Part shown: positions 5,405 through 6,084 of the stretch, in pieces
Layout: each line of letters opens with the position of its first letter
Position numbering within the stretch: position 1 is the first letter of the stretch
NCBI GenBank assembly: GCA_021828925.1
Contig: JAJZCT010000225.1
Span: 1 to 6,084, forward strand
Direction of reading: 5' to 3'
Origin: Planctomycetota bacterium
GTDB lineage: Bacteria > Planctomycetota > Phycisphaerae > WQYP01
Length of the DNA: 6,084 nt
The notes under the pieces: generated by a model
Database searches by the model: none
Told to the model about the DNA's origin: nothing
The model's input: the letters and a program-made list of their open reading frames with translations, nothing else
Made by a program: the position numbers and the translations under genes

Positions 5405-5408
5405 ATCG

Positions 5409-5960
5409 ATGCCCAATCCGCCATTTGCATTGTTCATCACCTGGACAACCTACGGCACCTGGCTGCCGGGCGACCCCCGCGGCTACGTATCCAACACGCT
5501 GATGAAAAATGGGCGCTATACCTCCAGGCGAAGCCAGCATGGTGAGCCTGTCTCCCGCGACAACCCGCACACGTTCGCCGCCGCAAAAAAGGCCCAGCAG
5601 CATGAAACCGTCTGGTTGCTGCCGCAGCAGGCCTTTACTGTCGCGGAAGCAATGAAAAACGCCGCGGCCGCGCGAAACTGGCATATTATCCGCGCCGCGG
5701 TGATGGCCGGCCATGTTCATACGCTCACGGCCAACTGCCCTGATGACGGTCCGGCGGTGCGGCGCATTCTCAAGGGTGTCTCCACCGCCGCACTCTCTGC
5801 CGGCGCTGGCCACCCCGGCCGGTGGTGGACACGCGGCGGAAGCGGCCGGTACTTGCACAGCCAATGCTCCTTAGACGCAGTGGAAGAATACATCCGCAAC
5901 CAACGTGCAATACTCTGCGAAATCATCAATATGCGCGTAATCCCTCACCCCACCCGCTGA
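5409..5960 (+). CDS. RAYT: REP-associated tyrosine transposase (Y1/HUH family)
   Basis: This is a 183-residue protein of the IS200/IS605-related TnpA-REP family, which nicks REP hairpins in single-stranded DNA through a 5'-phosphotyrosine link. It opens with FITWTTYGTWLPGDPRGYV (residues 8-26), the usual start of this family. The metal-binding HUH motif is H102-V-H104 in AGHVHTL. WWTRGGSGRYL (139-149) precedes the presumed catalytic Tyr161 in EEYIRNQ. All key residues are present and the length is normal, so it may be active. The frame stays open upstream to 5202, but that extension only translates REP hairpins; the ATG at 5409, with GGAG 6 bases before it, is chosen. Its flanking hairpins are the expected substrates. 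The substrate link is established for the family and inferred here. Host function of RAYTs is unclear. Confidence 0.9.
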   Translation: MPNPPFALFITWTTYGTWLPGDPRGYVSNTLMKNGRYTSRRSQHGEPVSRDNPHTFAAAKKAQQHETVWLLPQQAFTVAEAMKNAAAARNWHIIRAAVMAGHVHTLTANCPDDGPAVRRILKGVSTAALSAGAGHPGRWWTRGGSGRYLHSQCSLDAVEEYIRNQRAILCEIINMRVIPHPTR

Positions 5961-5983
5961 CGCCCGGCAATGCCCGCGAGCTG

Positions 5984-6009
5984 ATCGCGCTGCAGCGCCG
6001 ATTCTTTTT
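5984..6009 (+). terminator. Probable intrinsic terminator of the RAYT gene
   Basis: ATCG-CGC (5984-5990), loop TGCA, GCG then CGAT (5995-6002) form a 7-bp stem with one bulged C at 5998. TCTTTTT (6003-6009) follows at once. It lies 23 bases past the RAYT stop. The T run abuts the GCGAG foot of the next REP copy. Confidence 0.5.
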
Positions 6010-6043
6010 GCGAGCCGCTGGATTTATTCCAGCGGTCCGCCGG
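6010..6043 (+). repeat. REP-like hairpin 7, downstream border of the RAYT gene
   Basis: Foot GCGAG (6010-6014), CCGCTGGA, loop TTTAT, TCCAGCGG (6028-6035), then TCCGCCGG (6036-6043). It differs from hairpin 6 at four stem positions that form two base pairs, and both pairs are kept. Nothing further is recognised in 6044-6084. Confidence 0.88.
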
Positions 6044-6084
6044 CTCTCGCCATTTAATTCGCCGCGCCGTCCCTGTGAATTCCC

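Larger units (their letters stand above)
5087..5408. repeat. REP-like hairpin cluster between the helicase and RAYT genes
   Basis: This 322-bp gap has no gene of its own. It holds six hairpin units of one family in mixed orientation and in varied states of decay: 5087, 5135, 5204, 5284, 5327 and 5367. The common pattern is foot GCGAG, stem, loop TTTAT or similar, stem. Units start at uneven distances, and the sequence between them is not repeated. Reading frames here encode recurrent peptides such as WVYPSG only because they translate the repeats. Confidence 0.8.
5367..6043 (+). mobile_element. REPtron-like unit: RAYT gene between two direct REP copies
   Basis: A Y1/HUH transposase-like gene (5409-5960) lies between hairpins 5367-5400 and 6010-6043. 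These are directly repeated and share foot, loop and TCCGCCGG tail. RAYT proteins are known to bind and cleave REP hairpins as single-stranded DNA and are usually domesticated, single-copy genes that spread REP sequences. The unit's limits are my inference. Confidence 0.75.

Noticed and set aside
5202..5408. In-frame upstream extension of the RAYT gene by 69 codons
   Set aside because: It translates two or more REP hairpins and spacer, has no family similarity, and the RAYT-typical N-terminus and a ribosome binding site both point to the ATG at 5409.
5319..5864. Minus-strand ORF of 181 codons opposite the RAYT gene
   Set aside because: The + strand has a full-length RAYT with HUH and Tyr motifs; the antisense frame includes REP sequence and has no start signal.

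Overview
The window looks like chromosomal DNA from a free-living, moderately GC-rich bacterium. The style of the transposase-like gene (opening TWTTYGTWLPGD, later WWTRGGS) and the many short intergenic hairpins remind me of Planctomycetota or Verrucomicrobiota. That is an impression from family resemblance, not a placement. All genes I support are on the + strand. I see no rRNA, tRNA or CRISPR array.

Layout. (1) 1-1351: a periplasmic copper module. It holds the C-terminal part of a multicopper oxidase, cut by the window edge, and a secreted rusticyanin-like blue copper protein. Both are rich in Met and His and probably share a transcript. (2) 1352-1741: a long gap with a possible short ORF coupled to the cupredoxin stop codon, a GC hairpin and a pair of 18-bp direct repeats that look like an insertion-sequence end remnant. 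It also holds a good sigma70-type promoter with an inverted repeat over its -10, a 5'-leader hairpin, and an 18-codon ORF whose end carries the next gene's ribosome binding site. (3) 1742-5086: one very large gene fusing an N-terminal phospholipase-D-type (HKD) nuclease domain to a complete SNF2-family helicase and a long uncharacterised C-terminal region. It looks like a stand-alone nuclease-helicase, plausibly for defence or DNA repair. (4) 5087-6043: a cluster of REP-like hairpins (foot GCGAG, loop TTTAT, 8-bp stems) leading into a RAYT gene (REP-associated tyrosine transposase, HUH/Y1 family). The RAYT is bracketed by two directly repeated REP copies and followed by a probable terminator.

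How the parts work together. The copper proteins probably oxidise or carry Cu (or another metal or electron donor) in the periplasm. The nuclease-helicase has its own promoter and no visible partner gene, so it probably acts alone or as a homo-oligomer. The RAYT and its hairpins form a REPtron-like unit. The hairpins differ from each other by paired, compensatory stem changes, which is the strongest internal evidence of selected structure in the window. One hairpin abuts the helicase stop codon and may form the 3' end of its mRNA.
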